Source of the DNA: Mycobacteriales bacterium
Lineage (GTDB): Bacteria; Actinomycetota; Actinomycetes; DATLTS01
Direction of reading: 5' to 3'
DNA length: 53,151 nucleotides
NCBI GenBank assembly: GCA_035533475.1
Contig: DATLTS010000022.1
Location: 1 to 53,151, forward strand
Shown here piece by piece: positions 16,983 through 25,898 of the stretch. Under the pieces are notes generated by a model, which worked only from the letters and a program-made list of their open reading frames with translations, was not told the origin of the DNA and did not search any database. Position 1 is the first letter of the stretch. Every line of letters begins with the position of its first letter. A program made the position numbers and the translations under genes.

Positions 16983-17282
16983 GTGACGGCGGCCAGCCGA
17001 TTCGCGCCGGGCTTGCCGGACCTCATGGGCCGACTCTCGACCGAAGCCATGGGATCAGACCTCCGCTATGCCGTAACGGGCACGCTCGCCGCAAAGCGAT
17101 GGGCGCCGTATGCTCCGGCGCGCAACGCGATGATCTACGCGAATGATCCGCCCGCGTTCGCCGAGCGCCTGGGCCTGCGCGAAGTCGATGCGGGCGCGAA
17201 CGTCCTGCTTGCCAAGAACGCCTATCGGCTTCTCGTGCCGTGGACACGGCCGTCCTCGGCGCGTCTCTCACCGGACTGCTAG
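16983..17282 (+). pseudogene. remnant of an AbiEi-like regulator or antitoxin gene
   Basis: A frame of about 99 residues. The middle part, LRYAVTGTLAAKRWAPYAPA followed by RNAMIYANDPPAFAERLGL and ANVLLAKNAY, resembles the core of AbiEi-like type IV antitoxin or transcriptional-regulator proteins, which are usually about three times longer. The N-terminal winged helix is absent and the C terminus ends in unrelated residues. I therefore treat it as a fragment. It lies in a stretch of toxin-antitoxin debris and has lower GC than the polysaccharide genes to its left. Confidence 0.45.
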
Positions 17283-17516
17283 ACGATGATCTTGCCGGTG
17301 CCGTTACCGAGTCGGCGTCGATCTATTCGCGCGACTTGTTTGCCGCCGGGCCCGATGCGCTGGGGTCGACCATGGCCGGCCGAGTCGAGGAGGGCGTGGG
17401 AGAACCCCCTACCGTTGCGACGGCCTGCGCTGCTCTGGCATCGGACCTGCTACAGATTGTGAGCCGGAGCGAGCTGATGGTCTAACTTTCAACCTATCTG
17501 GACTAGGACGCAGCCG

Positions 17517-17810
17517 ATGAGCGCAGCATCTACGCCGGTCCCGCTGTCCGAGGCGAAGACCCACCTGTCCGAGCTCACTCGGCGGGTTCGCCAGCAACAC
17601 GAGCGGATAACCCTGACCCGCAACGGCGAACCGGAAGCGGTCCTGCTCTCGGTCGATGACCTCGACGGTCTCGAGATGACCCTGGAGATCCTGGGCGATA
17701 CCGAGGCGGTCGCGCGCGTGTCCGAAAGCCTCAGCGCGCTCGAGCGGGGCGAACCCGGCGTGGACTTGGCCACCGTCCGGCGGGAACTCGCCCGTCGGCG
17801 CCACCGGCGC
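17517..17810 (+). CDS. Phd/YefM-family type II antitoxin
   Basis: The first about 98 residues are a clear antitoxin: VPLSEAKTHLSELTRRV, ITLTRNGEPEAVLLSVDDLD and a helical C terminus (ILGDTEAVARVSESLSALE) that would wrap the toxin. The ATG follows a short AT-richer leader. There is no stop codon at the expected end: the frame runs straight on into the toxin region and ends only at 18116, so the present product is an antitoxin with a foreign C-terminal tail. Antitoxins of this type repress their own operon and neutralise a RelE/YoeB toxin. Function may persist if the tail does not disturb folding. Confidence 0.75.
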
Positions 17811-18100
17811 GTGACCCGAGCGTCCGACGATCGCTACGACCTCCGATTCCAGCCTGCCGCTCGGCGAACAATCTCGAGCCGGCTACCGGAACCGTCGCCG
17901 CCGCGGTGCTCGAGTTCTGCGACGGCGCACTGGCAGTCAGCCCGCACCGCATCGGCAATCCGTTGTTTGGTCCGCTCGCCGGCTGCCACGGCGCCCGCCG
18001 CGGCACCTATCGGATCATCTACCGCATCGACGAGACCAGCAGAATCGTGCACAACCTCGATATCGACCACCGTGCCGACATCTACCGGCCCAAGCGTTAG
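17811..18100 (+). pseudogene. RelE/ParE-family toxin gene broken by a one-base frameshift
   Basis: From the GTG at 17811 the frame reads RYDLRFQPAARR and SSRLPE, the start of a RelE-family mRNA interferase. After the GAA codon at 17889-17891 the homology jumps to another frame: TVAAAVLEFCDGALAVSPHR, then RRGTYRIIYRIDE and NLDIDHRADIYR, ending at TAG 18098-18100. Adding one base after 17891 would restore a continuous protein reading LPEAVAAAVLEF. The deletion inactivates the toxin as sequenced. A sequencing error is possible because the break lies in a GC-rich stretch, so raw reads should be inspected. Confidence 0.75.
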
Positions 18101-18215
18101 GACCTCCGGAAGCTGATCCGCACGACCGGTCGATCCAGACGGCCCGCTGCGGGGAACCCGCCGGGAGTTGTTGCGTCCCCGCGGGCCGCGACTCGTCGGA
18201 CCCCGCCGGGATGGG

Positions 18216-20423
18216 TCACGACGTGGCGGAGTCGGGCAGGCCGTGCCGGGATTCCCCCCAGCCGCTGCACCCGGGCGCGGCGTCACCCGCGTGGGCCGGA
18301 TCGCACCCGTGGGTGGCGCCCGGGAAAGCATTGATCGTGGTCGTGATAGTCGCGACGTCACCGGTGCCGTCGACAACGGTGAGGGTGACCGTTCCGCTTG
18401 ACGGCGCCTGCACGGTCGGTCCCCACGCCGAGGTCCCGTCCGGCATCGTCCACTGGTAGAACAAGACCCGGCCGCTGCCGCCCGTCACCCGTGCGGTCAG
18501 CGTGTCGCCGTTGCTGGTGATCGAGGGCTGCACGGCGGGATACACCGTTACGGGCAGCGTTTCGCTGTCCTGCTGCCCGCGGCTGTCCGTGGCGGTGGCG
18601 GTGACCCAGTACACGCCGGGCCGGTGGTAGGTGTGGGTGAAGTAGTCGTTGCTGGCGTGTCCACTGGTACCGGTGGTCCCGTCGCCGAAGGTCCAGCTGA
18701 TCGCGCCCATCGTCGTCGGGCTGGGGCCGAAGCGGGCCGCGGTCGCGAAACCCTGGAGCGTGGTGGTGAAGTTCCCGGAACTGTCCAGATCGCCACTTTG
18801 CGGGAAGGGAATCAGCTGGACCCCTGGCCGGAGGATGCGGGTGTAGTCGTTGTCGAGGGCCGTCACCTCGGCGTTGCTGGTGTAGTCGACCTGGAAGCCG
18901 AGCGCCTGCGCGTCCTGCTCGCCCGCCGTCACCACCTGGTCCCCCAGCGTGAGGCTGGGATTGAACAGTTGCTCGTCCGCCGACCATTGGGTCGAGGGAT
19001 ACGCATACGCGGGATAGTTGTAGCCAAGCTGATCTTGGCCCATCCCGATTGCGACCACGTCGGCCGCACCCTTGATCCCGGCGTCCCACGCCTGGTGGAT
19101 GCTCGGGAAGAACTCACCCGGTTCGGAGAGCAGCAGGACGTCTCCGAGCCGAATCCCGGTGACCCAGGTGCCGACCGCGTCGCCGACGGCGTAGGGCGGT
19201 GACGAAGAACGGTCGACCGGGTAGGCGAGCTGGTCGCCGAGCCCGGCCTGGTCCCAGGGCTGTCCGCCGTCGACCGGCGCCACGAACAGCAGGGCGATCA
19301 GCGCGGGGTTGTACACCGGGGTCAGCACGTACTGTTCGGCCGCCGCCACGACCGGGCTGGTCAGGTAGTGGCCCGAGGCCAACGCCTCGCTGATCAGGTT
19401 GCCTTCGACGATGCCCATGTGAATGGCATCGTCGAAGGCGGTCGCCTGCTGGCAGCTGACCGGGGAGCCGTTCACCGTAACCGTCTGCGGCGGCAGGTCC
19501 TTGCTGATCGAGGTGTCGTCCTGCATCGGACCCGGCTGGCTCCCGAGCGTCCCGTCGGCCACCATGGCCACCCCGCCCAGGCGGGCCTCCAGGTAATTCT
19601 GGGTGTAACTGGGGAAGTCGGTGCTGAGCACCGCCGCGGCTACTCCCCCCGGGCAGACCAGGTCGTTGGGGCCCTTGACGATGTTGGGGTAGCCCGGCTG
19701 GACGACGTACGTGGCGATGGTGGCCCCGGTGCTGGCGTCCCGGGCCCACAGCGTGAACAGCGAGCCGTCCGGCGGCCAGCCCTCCTGGGTATTGCCCCGC
19801 GCGATCACGGTGGAGGCCAGCCATGGGGCGTCCCCCCTGCCCCAGGTGATGGTGGCGCGGCGCTCGGCCAGGAAAGCCTGCTCAAGGGCCTGCCGCGTGG
19901 CGGCCGCGACCTGCTCGAGGTAAGGCAGTGCGGGAGCGGGCGGAGCCCAGACCCCCATGATGGTCGGCGTCGCATGCTCGTGCAGGGTCGAGACGATGAT
20001 GTTGGCCTCGGTTGCCCCGGGAACGCCGTGCGTCTGCAGGAAACTGGCCGCGGCCTGGCGCGTGTCGCTGATGCCGTAGGGACCCTCTTCGTATCCGGCG
20101 AACCAACCCTGGGAATCGACTCGCGCGAGCTCCACGACACCGGTCGCGGACTGGATCGAGATCGCGCGCACCGTCAGGTCCTCGGGCTGCCCGGTCAGCG
20201 GGTTGGTGTGCCGGGTCATCGTCCCGCTGGCGGGACCGGGGCCGTATCCACCCATGGCAAGGGGGTAGCCGGGATCGATCGTGACGCTCGCGGCGCCGAC
20301 CCGAAAGATCGCCGGCGCAGAACCGTCCGGATGGGTCGGTCGGTCGGCCCCGGCGAGCGCGGGCAGCACCGGTCCGGCCGTCGCCAGCAGGGCGGCAACC
20401 GCAAGCAGGGCACGGTGTCTCAC
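18216..20423 (-). CDS. secreted neutral-ceramidase-like protein with C-terminal PKD domain
   Basis: A 735-residue protein with a signal peptide (LLAVAALLATAGPVLPALAG). The first about 500 residues resemble the neutral/alkaline ceramidase superfamily: an early IDPGYPLAMGGYG block and the metal-type motif STLHEHATPTIMG (H-x-H). The position matching the second histidine motif of its neighbour reads VQPGYPNIV, so part of the zinc site may be lost. A PKD domain follows (ISWTFGDGTTGTSGHA, then FTHTYHRPGVYWVTATATD), then a beta-rich tail with a cysteine pair. GTG 20423 overlaps the upstream stop (GTGA), with AGGAGAGGGGA before it. It is probably an extracellular hydrolase or a binding relative; the substrate is unknown. 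Confidence 0.75.
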   Translation of the reverse strand: MRHRALLAVAALLATAGPVLPALAGADRPTHPDGSAPAIFRVGAASVTIDPGYPLAMGGYGPGPASGTMTRHTNPLTGQPEDLTVRAISIQSATGVVELARVDSQGWFAGYEEGPYGISDTRQAAASFLQTHGVPGATEANIIVSTLHEHATPTIMGVWAPPAPALPYLEQVAAATRQALEQAFLAERRATITWGRGDAPWLASTVIARGNTQEGWPPDGSLFTLWARDASTGATIATYVVQPGYPNIVKGPNDLVCPGGVAAAVLSTDFPSYTQNYLEARLGGVAMVADGTLGSQPGPMQDDTSISKDLPPQTVTVNGSPVSCQQATAFDDAIHMGIVEGNLISEALASGHYLTSPVVAAAEQYVLTPVYNPALIALLFVAPVDGGQPWDQAGLGDQLAYPVDRSSSPPYAVGDAVGTWVTGIRLGDVLLLSEPGEFFPSIHQAWDAGIKGAADVVAIGMGQDQLGYNYPAYAYPSTQWSADEQLFNPSLTLGDQVVTAGEQDAQALGFQVDYTSNAEVTALDNDYTRILRPGVQLIPFPQSGDLDSSGNFTTTLQGFATAARFGPSPTTMGAISWTFGDGTTGTSGHASNDYFTHTYHRPGVYWVTATATDSRGQQDSETLPVTVYPAVQPSITSNGDTLTARVTGGSGRVLFYQWTMPDGTSAWGPTVQAPSSGTVTLTVVDGTGDVATITTTINAFPGATHGCDPAHAGDAAPGCSGWGESRHGLPDSATS

Positions 20424-22072
20424 CGGTCGCTCCCCTCTCCTGGATCCGATCCCGGCGGGCACTGCGGCGCCGGGCCCGCCTGGTCCTGGTAGGGAGGGGC
20501 GGGGGTGTCCTGGTTCGGCGGCGGTAGGACCGGACCGGCGGTGGCGCCGTTGTAGTCCGGCCCGGTGCTGAAGCCCAACCGGCGGGCATTGGCGAGTTGG
20601 GCGTTGATGTTGTCGTCCCCGATGTTGGGGTTCAGCGTGAAGATGCCCTCGTCCCCGGTGTAGTCGAGGGCGACGGCGTACTCGTCCAGGGTGGGGGTGT
20701 AGCCGATCTGATCGTTGGTGAGGCTGAGCGCGAACACGTGCATCGGGTCGCCGCAGACGTCCCCGCCGGGCGGGGTGACCCGGGCTTGCAGCTCCGCCTG
20801 GATCTCGGGGTAGGCCTCGCCGGGGGCGCCACCCAGGAACAGGTCCCCGACCCGGAACGCGTTGAGGTCGGTGGTGACCGCAGCCCCCAAGGAGTACGGC
20901 GGAAGGTCGCTGCGCATCAGCCCGCCGACGACGCCGGGGACGGCGGTCTTGGTGTAGAACAGCGGCAGCATGACCGGGTTGGTGATCGGCTGCACCCATC
21001 TCGCGCCCACCGCGGCAACGGTGGGGTCGATCACCGGACGCACCCGGTTCAGCGCGGCATCCACGCGACCCACGACCAGCTGGGCGTAGTCCGCGAGGAC
21101 GGTCTGCCAGGTCGAACCCGCCGGCGGCGGTGGCATGGTGGGCCAGGTGCGGCCCAGCGCCCCGGGCGCGACGATCGTGGTGCCGGCGCCATAGCGCGCA
21201 TCCAGGTCCTGGGCCACCTCGCCGGGCCAGTCGGGGGTCAGCGTGGTGATTTGGCCGACCACGGTCGGGTGGACTGCGTAGTTCACCAGGGTGGCCACCA
21301 CCCGGCCTTCCTGGTCGCGGGCCTGCAGCACCCGGACCATCCGGTCCATCGGGTAGGTAGCGGGGTTCCCCCGGACCTGCCCGACGGTGTCTTGGTATAG
21401 GCGACCGTCGGCCCGGCCGACCACCAGGGTCGCCCGGCGACGGCTGCTGAGCGCCTCCTCGATCGACTTGATGGCACCGGCTCGCACGACCGCCAGGTAC
21501 GCCTCGTTGCGGGGATCGTCGCCGCCGCCCCAGATGCCGATGGTGTCCGGCGAGTCATGGGTGTGGGTCGTGCCCACAATCACATGCTCGGGATCGAGTC
21601 CGGTGTCCTGCTGCACCTGGGCCCGGATGCCGTCCGTCCCGAAATATCCCGGCTGCCCGAGCGGATCCTCCTTGTAGGCGATGAAGTAGCCCTGAAGGTC
21701 GAGCTCGGTCAGCACCACCGTGTGGGCCATCGACCCGTCGGCGGAGGAGATGGCGATCGAGCGGGCCATCAGCGGGTGGCCCGGCTGGGAGCCGGTGCTA
21801 ACCCGGTAGGTCCCGTAGGCGGCCATCGTGACCGGCGTGGTCGGCATGATGTCCACCGCCCCGGTTCCGACCAGGAACCAGGTTCGACGACCGTCCGCCA
21901 CCAGCGGCAACGAGAGCCCTTCCGGTGCTGAAGCGTCCCGACCGGCCCGGCTGATCGCGGGATGCCCGGCCGCGTGTGCGGGAACCAGGCCCAGCGGCGA
22001 GATCATCACCGCCGACGCGACGACCAGCAGCAGCCATCTGCGCCGAGCGGGCCGGGGCCAGTCGTTCGCCAT
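20420..22072 (-). CDS. secreted neutral-ceramidase-like hydrolase
   Basis: A 550-residue paralogue of the downstream gene. The signal peptide runs RRRWLLLVVASAVMISPLG with a likely cut after PAHA. Ceramidase-type blocks are VDIMPTTPVTMAAYG, IVGTTHTHDSPDTIG (H-x-H) and LVNYAVHPTVVG (histidine). All three parts of a zinc site thus look present. A Pro/Asp-rich C terminus follows. Family enzymes cleave N-acyl bonds of sphingolipids, but bacterial homologues of unknown substrate are common. ATG 22072 is preferred over further upstream codons because the signal peptide starts there. Gene order and the GTGA overlap indicate an operon with the PKD paralogue; a PucR-type regulator diverges 264 bp away. 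Confidence 0.78.
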   Translation of the reverse strand: MANDWPRPARRRWLLLVVASAVMISPLGLVPAHAAGHPAISRAGRDASAPEGLSLPLVADGRRTWFLVGTGAVDIMPTTPVTMAAYGTYRVSTGSQPGHPLMARSIAISSADGSMAHTVVLTELDLQGYFIAYKEDPLGQPGYFGTDGIRAQVQQDTGLDPEHVIVGTTHTHDSPDTIGIWGGGDDPRNEAYLAVVRAGAIKSIEEALSSRRRATLVVGRADGRLYQDTVGQVRGNPATYPMDRMVRVLQARDQEGRVVATLVNYAVHPTVVGQITTLTPDWPGEVAQDLDARYGAGTTIVAPGALGRTWPTMPPPPAGSTWQTVLADYAQLVVGRVDAALNRVRPVIDPTVAAVGARWVQPITNPVMLPLFYTKTAVPGVVGGLMRSDLPPYSLGAAVTTDLNAFRVGDLFLGGAPGEAYPEIQAELQARVTPPGGDVCGDPMHVFALSLTNDQIGYTPTLDEYAVALDYTGDEGIFTLNPNIGDDNINAQLANARRLGFSTGPDYNGATAGPVLPPPNQDTPAPPYQDQAGPAPQCPPGSDPGEGSDR

Positions 22073-22336
22073 TACCACCGACTCATCCACGTTGCTCGTC
22101 GACCTTCCTTCCGCGGCTTGGACTCGGCTTGGTTGCAGTTCGTGCTCGGCCACATCGGGCCGGGTGCAGGCGCAGGGCAACCCGCCGGCGCCTCCTCACG
22201 AGCGGGCCGACAAACTCGTGCGGCCGGGACCCGTGCACCGCTGAAGCCGGAAACCGCATCAGCGTCACTCTCCTTATCGGCGCGCGTGTGCAGTAGGATT
22301 CGCCAAGCCGGCCGGACCTCCTTTGGGGGGAGATCC

Positions 22337-23626
22337 ATGGCTGCGGAGGTTTCGTTGTCTGACCCAACAACGGAGCCGGTCGAAAGCTGGGCGGCGATTC
22401 GGCAGGCCACCGGTTCCCTGGGCGAGCGCGTCTGGGATCATGCGACGCAGATCGCCGATGTTCTGCAGGCTCGACTACCCGAATACGCGGGTCTCACCGT
22501 CGCCGAGTTGACCCCGGGCGTCTCGGCCAGCATCAGCGCCGGCATGTCCGCGCTCGGCGAGCGCCGGGGGCCGCTGCCCGCGGAGCTGGAAAGAGTCCGG
22601 GAAGTCGCGGAGACCCGCGCCCACCAGGGCGTCCCCCTGTCGGCGATGATCAGCGCTTACCAAGTCGGCGCGGAGGAGATCTGGCGGCAGGTCCGCGAGA
22701 CGGCCGGCGGCCTCGGTGCGCCGACCACGATCCTGCTCGAGGCGGCCGAACTGCTCTGGCATTGGACCGACGCGGTGACCACTGAGGCTGCCGAGGCGCA
22801 CCAGCGCGCCGGCATGCAGCTCGTGCGGCACGACCAGCAGAAGCGAACCGATTTCCTGCGGGCGCTGCTGTTTGGTTCCGTCAGCTCAACCGAGCTGCGC
22901 GCGCAGGCGGGGGCCTACCGGCTGGTGACCGACCGCCCATATCGCGCCTTTCAAGCCGAGTTTTCGGCCGATCTGGATTTGTACACCGCCGAGAAGCTTG
23001 TCGCGGCCGGAGGCTCCCTGCCCGGGCAGCCTGCGCTGGTTGGCCTGATCGAGGGTGGTCTCGCCGGCGTGGTCGCCCGGGTGCCGGAGCTTCCGGCGCC
23101 GCAACTCACCATCGGCCTTGGGCCCGCCGTGCCATTGAGCGAAGCCGGCAAGTCCTACCAGCTCGCCGGTCGGGCACTGACCGCGGCCTGGGGCTTCGGT
23201 CTAGTAGGCGCATTCCCGTTCGATGCCCTGTCACTTCAGATCGCCGTCGCCACAGACCACGAAGTCGGCGAGCAACTGGTCGGTCGGTACCTGCAGTCGC
23301 TTCCGACGTTGCGCGGCCTGGCAGCGGAGATCGAGGACTCCTTGCGCGTGTTCTTGCGGGCCGGGATGCGCGTGGAGACCGCCGCGCGCGAGCTGTTCAT
23401 CCATCCCAACACGCTTCGACACCGGCTACGGCGCTTCGAAGCGGCAACCCACTGCGATTTGAGCAACATCGAAGATCTGTTCGGCATTTGGTGGGCCCTG
23501 GAACGGCGAAGCTTCGACGCGCGCGGCCGGCGCGGGACCCACCGCGGCTCACTGTCCACCTCAGTCGGCCGAGCCCCTGCCGCGGCCGCGCGGCACCAGG
23601 TGACACCCGACGAAATCCTGACCTAA
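22337..23626 (+). CDS. PucR/CdaR-family transcriptional regulator
   Basis: A 429-residue regulator. The N-terminal half is an all-helical RsbR/PucR-like sensor region (VPLSAMISAYQVGAEEIWRQ), the middle a GGDEF-like CdaR domain, and the C terminus the PucR helix-turn-helix ETAARELFIHPNTLRHRLRR. The ATG at 22337 follows GGGGGGAGA. It diverges from the two ceramidase-like genes and lies upstream of, and convergent with, the first enoyl-CoA hydratase gene of the catabolic island. It most likely controls the ceramidase-like pair; a link to the island is possible but the island has its own TetR. Confidence 0.88.
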   Translation: MAAEVSLSDPTTEPVESWAAIRQATGSLGERVWDHATQIADVLQARLPEYAGLTVAELTPGVSASISAGMSALGERRGPLPAELERVREVAETRAHQGVPLSAMISAYQVGAEEIWRQVRETAGGLGAPTTILLEAAELLWHWTDAVTTEAAEAHQRAGMQLVRHDQQKRTDFLRALLFGSVSSTELRAQAGAYRLVTDRPYRAFQAEFSADLDLYTAEKLVAAGGSLPGQPALVGLIEGGLAGVVARVPELPAPQLTIGLGPAVPLSEAGKSYQLAGRALTAAWGFGLVGAFPFDALSLQIAVATDHEVGEQLVGRYLQSLPTLRGLAAEIEDSLRVFLRAGMRVETAARELFIHPNTLRHRLRRFEAATHCDLSNIEDLFGIWWALERRSFDARGRRGTHRGSLSTSVGRAPAAAARHQVTPDEILT

Positions 23627-23801
23627 AGGGCTAACCTCACCGCGCCAAACTGATAATCGACATCTGTTGCGCGCGGATGGGAATGTCCGACATTGGCCCG
23701 GCGACCAGGCGGTCGCCATTGTCATGACGCGCCGGCTGGAGCGCGTGTCGCCTACCGCCCTCGCATTCCACGGCAAACGTTGCAGCCCTACTTTCCTACT
23801 G

Positions 23802-24533
23802 TCACCCAGGGGCGCGGACAAACGATAGCCACTGCCCCGCCTGTTCGGCGCGAATGGCCGCCCACATAGGCATTCTGCCGATCTCAGACTGGGCGCGAAA
23901 GGTCGCCACGGCGTCCCGGATCAGTTCCGGTGCCGAGGCCCGGGCGGCCAGCTCAAGAGCGCGAGATTCGACGGCCTCATCCTCCAGGGTCTCCCAGGCG
24001 AGCCCGAGTTCGACCATTCTCCTACCGTCGATTTCTTCGCCGAGGAGAGTCATCGCGACCGTCGCTTGGGCGCCGCCCGCGCGTTCCAACAGCCGGAAAT
24101 GGCCGCCTCCGGGGTGCAGGCCAATTCGCAGGAAACCGGAAATGATCCTGGCGTCGCGCGCGACGACGCGGACGTCCGCTGCGAGAGCAAGGTTCAAACC
24201 GGCCCCAACAGCTGCCCCGCGAATAGCAGCGATCGTAGGCACGCGCAGGGTTGCAAGACGCTGAAAGGACTCGTATATCGCGGCCAACGCTCCGATTACC
24301 TCAGGATCGTTGGGCCGCTCACGCGCCGCCGCAAGCAGACCTCGGTCCGCGCCGGAGCAGAATTGCCCGTCCGCGCCACGGACCACCAGGGCGCCGACAT
24401 CCTGGTGAGCGTCGACCTCGTCGAGGCAGGCGAGGAGTTCCCGTGCGGCATCGCCCGTCAAGGCGTTCCGGGTGGTGGGTGGGCCGATGGTGATGATGGC
24501 GACCGAATTGGTCACTGTGAGCGTCGCTCCCAT
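23802..24533 (-). CDS. enoyl-CoA hydratase/isomerase family protein
   Basis: A 243-residue crotonase. The oxyanion-hole segments are GALVVRGADGQFCSGAD and AIRGAAVGAGLNLALAADVR, and the family block FLRIGLHPGGGHFRLLERAG follows. It should hydrate or isomerise a 2-enoyl-CoA in the cytoplasm. AGGGAAGTGAG precedes ATG 24533. The gene is the leftmost member of the island and is divergent from the CoA-ligase/ABC operon; the perfect TetR-type palindrome at 24577-24600 lies between the two starts. The exact acyl-CoA is unknown. Confidence 0.9.
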   Translation of the reverse strand: MGATLTVTNSVAIITIGPPTTRNALTGDAARELLACLDEVDAHQDVGALVVRGADGQFCSGADRGLLAAARERPNDPEVIGALAAIYESFQRLATLRVPTIAAIRGAAVGAGLNLALAADVRVVARDARIISGFLRIGLHPGGGHFRLLERAGGAQATVAMTLLGEEIDGRRMVELGLAWETLEDEAVESRALELAARASAPELIRDAVATFRAQSEIGRMPMWAAIRAEQAGQWLSFVRAPG

Positions 24534-24576
24534 GCAGCTCACTTCCCTGAGGCTGGGCGGCATCCGCCAGCGTTCG

Positions 24577-24600
24577 CCTGTCAACGTGATCGTTGACAGG
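24577..24600 (+). promoter_or_regulatory. TetR-type operator A
   Basis: Perfect inverted repeat with arms CCTGTCAACG and CGTTGACAGG around TGAT, core TCAACGTGATCGTTGA at 24581-24596. It lies between divergent hydratase and ligase genes. This is the longest-armed of eight copies in the island. Confidence 0.85.
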
Positions 24601-24621
24601 CTCGGTGGAAGCGCCTAGCCT
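24593..24621 (+). promoter_or_regulatory. promoter of the ligase-livG-ligase-livF operon
   Basis: TTGACA (24593-24598), 17-bp spacer, TAGCCT (24616-24621). The -35 hexamer is the right arm of operator A, so bound repressor would block RNA polymerase. Confidence 0.65.
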
Positions 24622-24683
24622 ACGCGGACAGGAAGAAAAGCAGTCTTGGCCCAATCGGGGGCCAGCCTCAGGAGCGTTCCGCC

Positions 24684-25898
24684 ATGGACCCCGTTCGCCT
24701 TGCCGAGCAGACGGTAGATAGGGCCCAGCTCCAGGCCCTGATCGCCCGTGCGCTCGAGACGCCGGCTTATGCGAGTGAATGGGAAGGCGTCGATCTTGAC
24801 GACTGGGAGAGTTTGCCGCTCCTAACGAAAGAGCGTCTTGTAGAGGCGTCCTCCGGTGCCGACCCTTTTGGCGGACGCCTGGCCGTGGACCCGGCCGAGC
24901 TGGCCTACGTGTTCGTTGCGGCGGGTCCGCTGTACATGCCATTCACCGCGGCGGACCTAACCGCGATGGCCAAGTCTTACGCGCATGCGTTCACGAATGC
25001 CGGGCTGACCGACGCGGATCTCGTCGATCAGACCACGATGTACAACTGGGTGATCGCGGCAACGGTGATCACCGAAGGCCTTCGAATGGTCGGCTGCGGC
25101 GTCGTGCCCGGCGGAGTAGGCCGGACGGAGCTGCATCTAGACACCATCCGCGCCCTCGGCGTAACGGGCATAGTGGCCTTTCCGACCTTTCTGGAACACC
25201 TGCTCCGGCAAGCCGACGCGGCCGGCATCGAGTTACCGCTCCGCAAGGCCGTGCTGATGGGGGAGCTCAGCAACCCGAACCTCGAGCGCCACTTCGAAGA
25301 CGCCTACGGACTAGTCGCCCGCGAGTTCTACGGAACAGCCGACGTGGGGGTGGTCGCGTCAGAATGTGCAGCCGGTCAGGGTATGCACCTGCGCTCGGAC
25401 CTAGTGATCGAATTCATCGATCCGGCGACGGCGGTGGCCGCCCTGCCTGAACCTGGCCACCCGATGGAACTTGTGGTCAGTGATCTTTCGCGTCGCGCCA
25501 TGCCAATCGTCCGGCTCCGCACCGGCGACCTCGTCGACTCGGTCTTTCGGGATGCGTGCCGGTGCGGTGACGATCAGCCCCGCATCGCACGCATCGTCGG
25601 GCGCTCCACGGAAATCACCAAGATCAAAGGAATGTTCCTCGTCCCCTCCACCATCACCCGGGCGCTCGCGAGCGCGAGTCTCGACTGCGCCTTTCAGGTG
25701 ATTATTCAGCGACGACCTGGCGGGCAGGACGATCCGCGCTTAGCCCTGGCGTCACCCAAGCCTGCGAATGCCCTCGCCATCGAGGAAGCCATCGAACGGG
25801 CTGCTCGCATGAAGATTCCGCTCGAGTGGGACGCCGTGATAGCCGAGAACTCGCCGCTGGTTCTCGACCTGCGCGACGAGGCCGTGGGCTCCCGCTGA
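24684..25898 (+). CDS. phenylacetate-CoA ligase (PaaK)-like adenylate-forming protein
   Basis: A 404-residue relative of PaaK, which joins aryl or acyl acids to CoA via an acyl-adenylate. Family blocks: FYGTADVGVVASEC, MPIVRLRTGDLV and IVGRSTEITKIKGMFLVP. The phosphate loop, normally SSGTTGKP, reads VAAGPLYMPF, lacking Ser/Thr/Lys, so activity is doubtful or the chemistry differs. CAGGAGCG precedes ATG 24684. It is first in a four-gene operon with the two Liv ATPases and a second ligase, each overlapping the next. It may act on the imported substrate, or be a non-catalytic partner of the second ligase. Confidence 0.8.
   Translation: MDPVRLAEQTVDRAQLQALIARALETPAYASEWEGVDLDDWESLPLLTKERLVEASSGADPFGGRLAVDPAELAYVFVAAGPLYMPFTAADLTAMAKSYAHAFTNAGLTDADLVDQTTMYNWVIAATVITEGLRMVGCGVVPGGVGRTELHLDTIRALGVTGIVAFPTFLEHLLRQADAAGIELPLRKAVLMGELSNPNLERHFEDAYGLVAREFYGTADVGVVASECAAGQGMHLRSDLVIEFIDPATAVAALPEPGHPMELVVSDLSRRAMPIVRLRTGDLVDSVFRDACRCGDDQPRIARIVGRSTEITKIKGMFLVPSTITRALASASLDCAFQVIIQRRPGGQDDPRLALASPKPANALAIEEAIERAARMKIPLEWDAVIAENSPLVLDLRDEAVGSR

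Noticed and set aside
17240-17485. An 81-residue frame starting with GTG after the AbiEi-like remnant
   Set aside because: No family pattern, no ribosome binding site, and it overlaps the remnant. It may be noncoding debris; I could not support it as a gene.
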